From Chloroflexota bacterium (GTDB taxonomy: Bacteria; Chloroflexota; Dehalococcoidia; Dehalococcoidales; JAHJRU01), in NCBI GenBank assembly GCA_018830745.1, contig JAHJRU010000191.1, positions 1 through 13,500 of the forward strand: 13,500 bases of DNA. Reading direction: 5' to 3'. Below are positions 12,782-13,500 of the stretch, one piece after another. The first letter of the stretch is position 1. Every line of letters starts with the position of its first letter. The notes under the pieces are model-generated. The model had not been told where the DNA came from and ran no database searches. It worked only from the letters and a program-made list of their open reading frames with translations. The translations under genes were made by a program, and so were the position numbers.

Positions 12782-13500
12782 ATGGTAAAAGAATTAGAAG
12801 AATACCGACATAATATCTGGAACTGCTTTCGGGATAGTATGTGCAAGCACGTCTTCACCTGGCATCTTAGAAGTGGAGACTACGACGATATCTGCCCCAC
12901 CCTGGCCCGGTACAAGTTCGATTGCTATGCCGCCCAGGGGAAATACGGTGATATCGCCCGAGCCCTCCTGGAAGGCGAGCTGGAGTGGTCAGATAAAATA
13001 CTGGAAATAATATATCAAGACCCGATATGCGGTGCCTGCAGCTATACCTGCGGGCGCATCTTTGAGGGCCAGCCGGCAGATGTAATCCAGGCGATGAGGG
13101 CTAAAGCTATCCGTGAGGGACAGACCCCACCCGCCGGATTCAAGGAATTCCTGGAAGGCCAGAAGGAATACCTTAACCCCTTCAGAAAGAAGGATGCCGA
13201 GAGAATCAACTGGATTAAGGGCCTCCCCACTGCGCTGGCCAGGGAAATCGGTGCTTCCGGGAACGGCACCAAAACCAAGAACCTGCTATACGTAGGCTGT
13301 TTCCCTCTGCGGGAACCCAGTGCCGAAAAGATGGCTCAGGATGCCGTCACTACCCTCATCAAGGCAGGCGTCGATGTCGGCGTCCTCGGCGAGAACGAGC
13401 GCTGCTGCGGCAACCCCTCCCTCAGGATGGGCGACAAGGACCAGTTCACCGCTTTCGCCAAAGATAACATCAAAATGTTTAACGACATGGGGATAGAGAA
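12782..13500 (+). CDS. CCG-domain (Fe-S)-binding oxidoreductase subunit, GlcF/HdrD-like (3' end outside window)
   Basis: The frame opens at ATG 12782 after AAAGGAGGAG and stays open to the window end, giving 239 visible residues. Near the N-terminus lie Cys15, Asp18, Cys21, Cys38-Pro and Cys48, then Cys83, Cys86 and Cys90. This is where GlcF/HdrD-like proteins carry two CxxCxxCxxxCP clusters, but both motifs are altered here. Residues 170-210 form the first half of a CCG domain: Cys173, 34 residues, then Cys208-Cys209-Gly. The closing CxxC must lie beyond the window. Such subunits take electrons from flavoproteins and pass them to a quinone or other carrier. Position directly after two GlcD-like genes supports one complex. 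The protein is soluble as far as seen. Confidence 0.88.
   Translation, partial: MVKELEEYRHNIWNCFRDSMCKHVFTWHLRSGDYDDICPTLARYKFDCYAAQGKYGDIARALLEGELEWSDKILEIIYQDPICGACSYTCGRIFEGQPADVIQAMRAKAIREGQTPPAGFKEFLEGQKEYLNPFRKKDAERINWIKGLPTALAREIGASGNGTKTKNLLYVGCFPLREPSAEKMAQDAVTTLIKAGVDVGVLGENERCCGNPSLRMGDKDQFTAFAKDNIKMFNDMGIE

Overview
The window is bacterial and of moderate G+C content. Genes are close-packed, starts are Shine-Dalgarno led, and several promoters look sigma-70-like. No RNA polymerase, ribosomal or other marker gene is present, so the host can only be guessed. The mix of a PAS/GAF histidine kinase, multiple response regulators, an AMP-forming ligase and a GlcD/GlcF-like redox operon would suit an anaerobic bacterium such as a Dehalococcoidia-type Chloroflexota. 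That is an impression from gene style, not a demonstrated assignment.

Layout. (1) 1-677: C-terminal part of a large serine recombinase, cut by the window start. Its stop codon lies inside the 3' end of a complete tRNA-Val(CAC) gene on the opposite strand (665-741), so 665-741 looks like the attachment-site edge of an integrated element lying to the left. (2) 1071-2726: a stand-alone AMP-forming acyl/aryl-CoA ligase or acyl-adenylate synthetase with its own promoter. (3) 2881-9378: a signal-transduction island. It holds a receiver-only protein with a degenerate active site (2992-3363), a soluble PAS-GAF-PAS histidine kinase (3682-5901), a three-gene unit of a secreted protein, a 68-residue protein and an intact receiver-only protein (6084-7319), and two tandemly duplicated OmpR/PhoB-type response regulators (7688-8395, 8671-9378). 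(4) 9498-13500: a redox operon of two full-length FAD-binding (GlcD/PCMH-type) oxidoreductases followed by a CCG-domain iron-sulfur protein cut by the window end. This resembles a glycolate-oxidase GlcDEF complex, but with two full-sized flavoproteins and an unusual Cys/Asp iron-sulfur motif.

How it may work together (inference). The kinase is the only histidine kinase present and is surrounded by four receiver proteins, so a branched phosphorelay is plausible. Two intergenic regions carry half-sites repeated at 11-bp spacing on one face of the helix, the usual layout for OmpR/PhoB-family binding. One lies before the degenerate receiver, the other before the secreted-protein operon. The duplicated OmpR-type regulators are obvious candidate binders. 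The kinase and the first OmpR-type regulator share a closely related upstream region: the same TACTATAGT element, then a conserved stretch of about 36 bp at nearly the same distance. This suggests they are co-regulated. Strong intrinsic terminators after the degenerate receiver and after the kinase, and weaker ones after 7319 and 9378, divide the island into separate transcription units.

The most interesting items are the two helically phased operator arrays, the shared kinase/regulator leader, the receiver lacking its acidic pair and lysine, and the two-flavoprotein plus CxxDxxC iron-sulfur operon. No CRISPR array or complete insertion sequence was seen.
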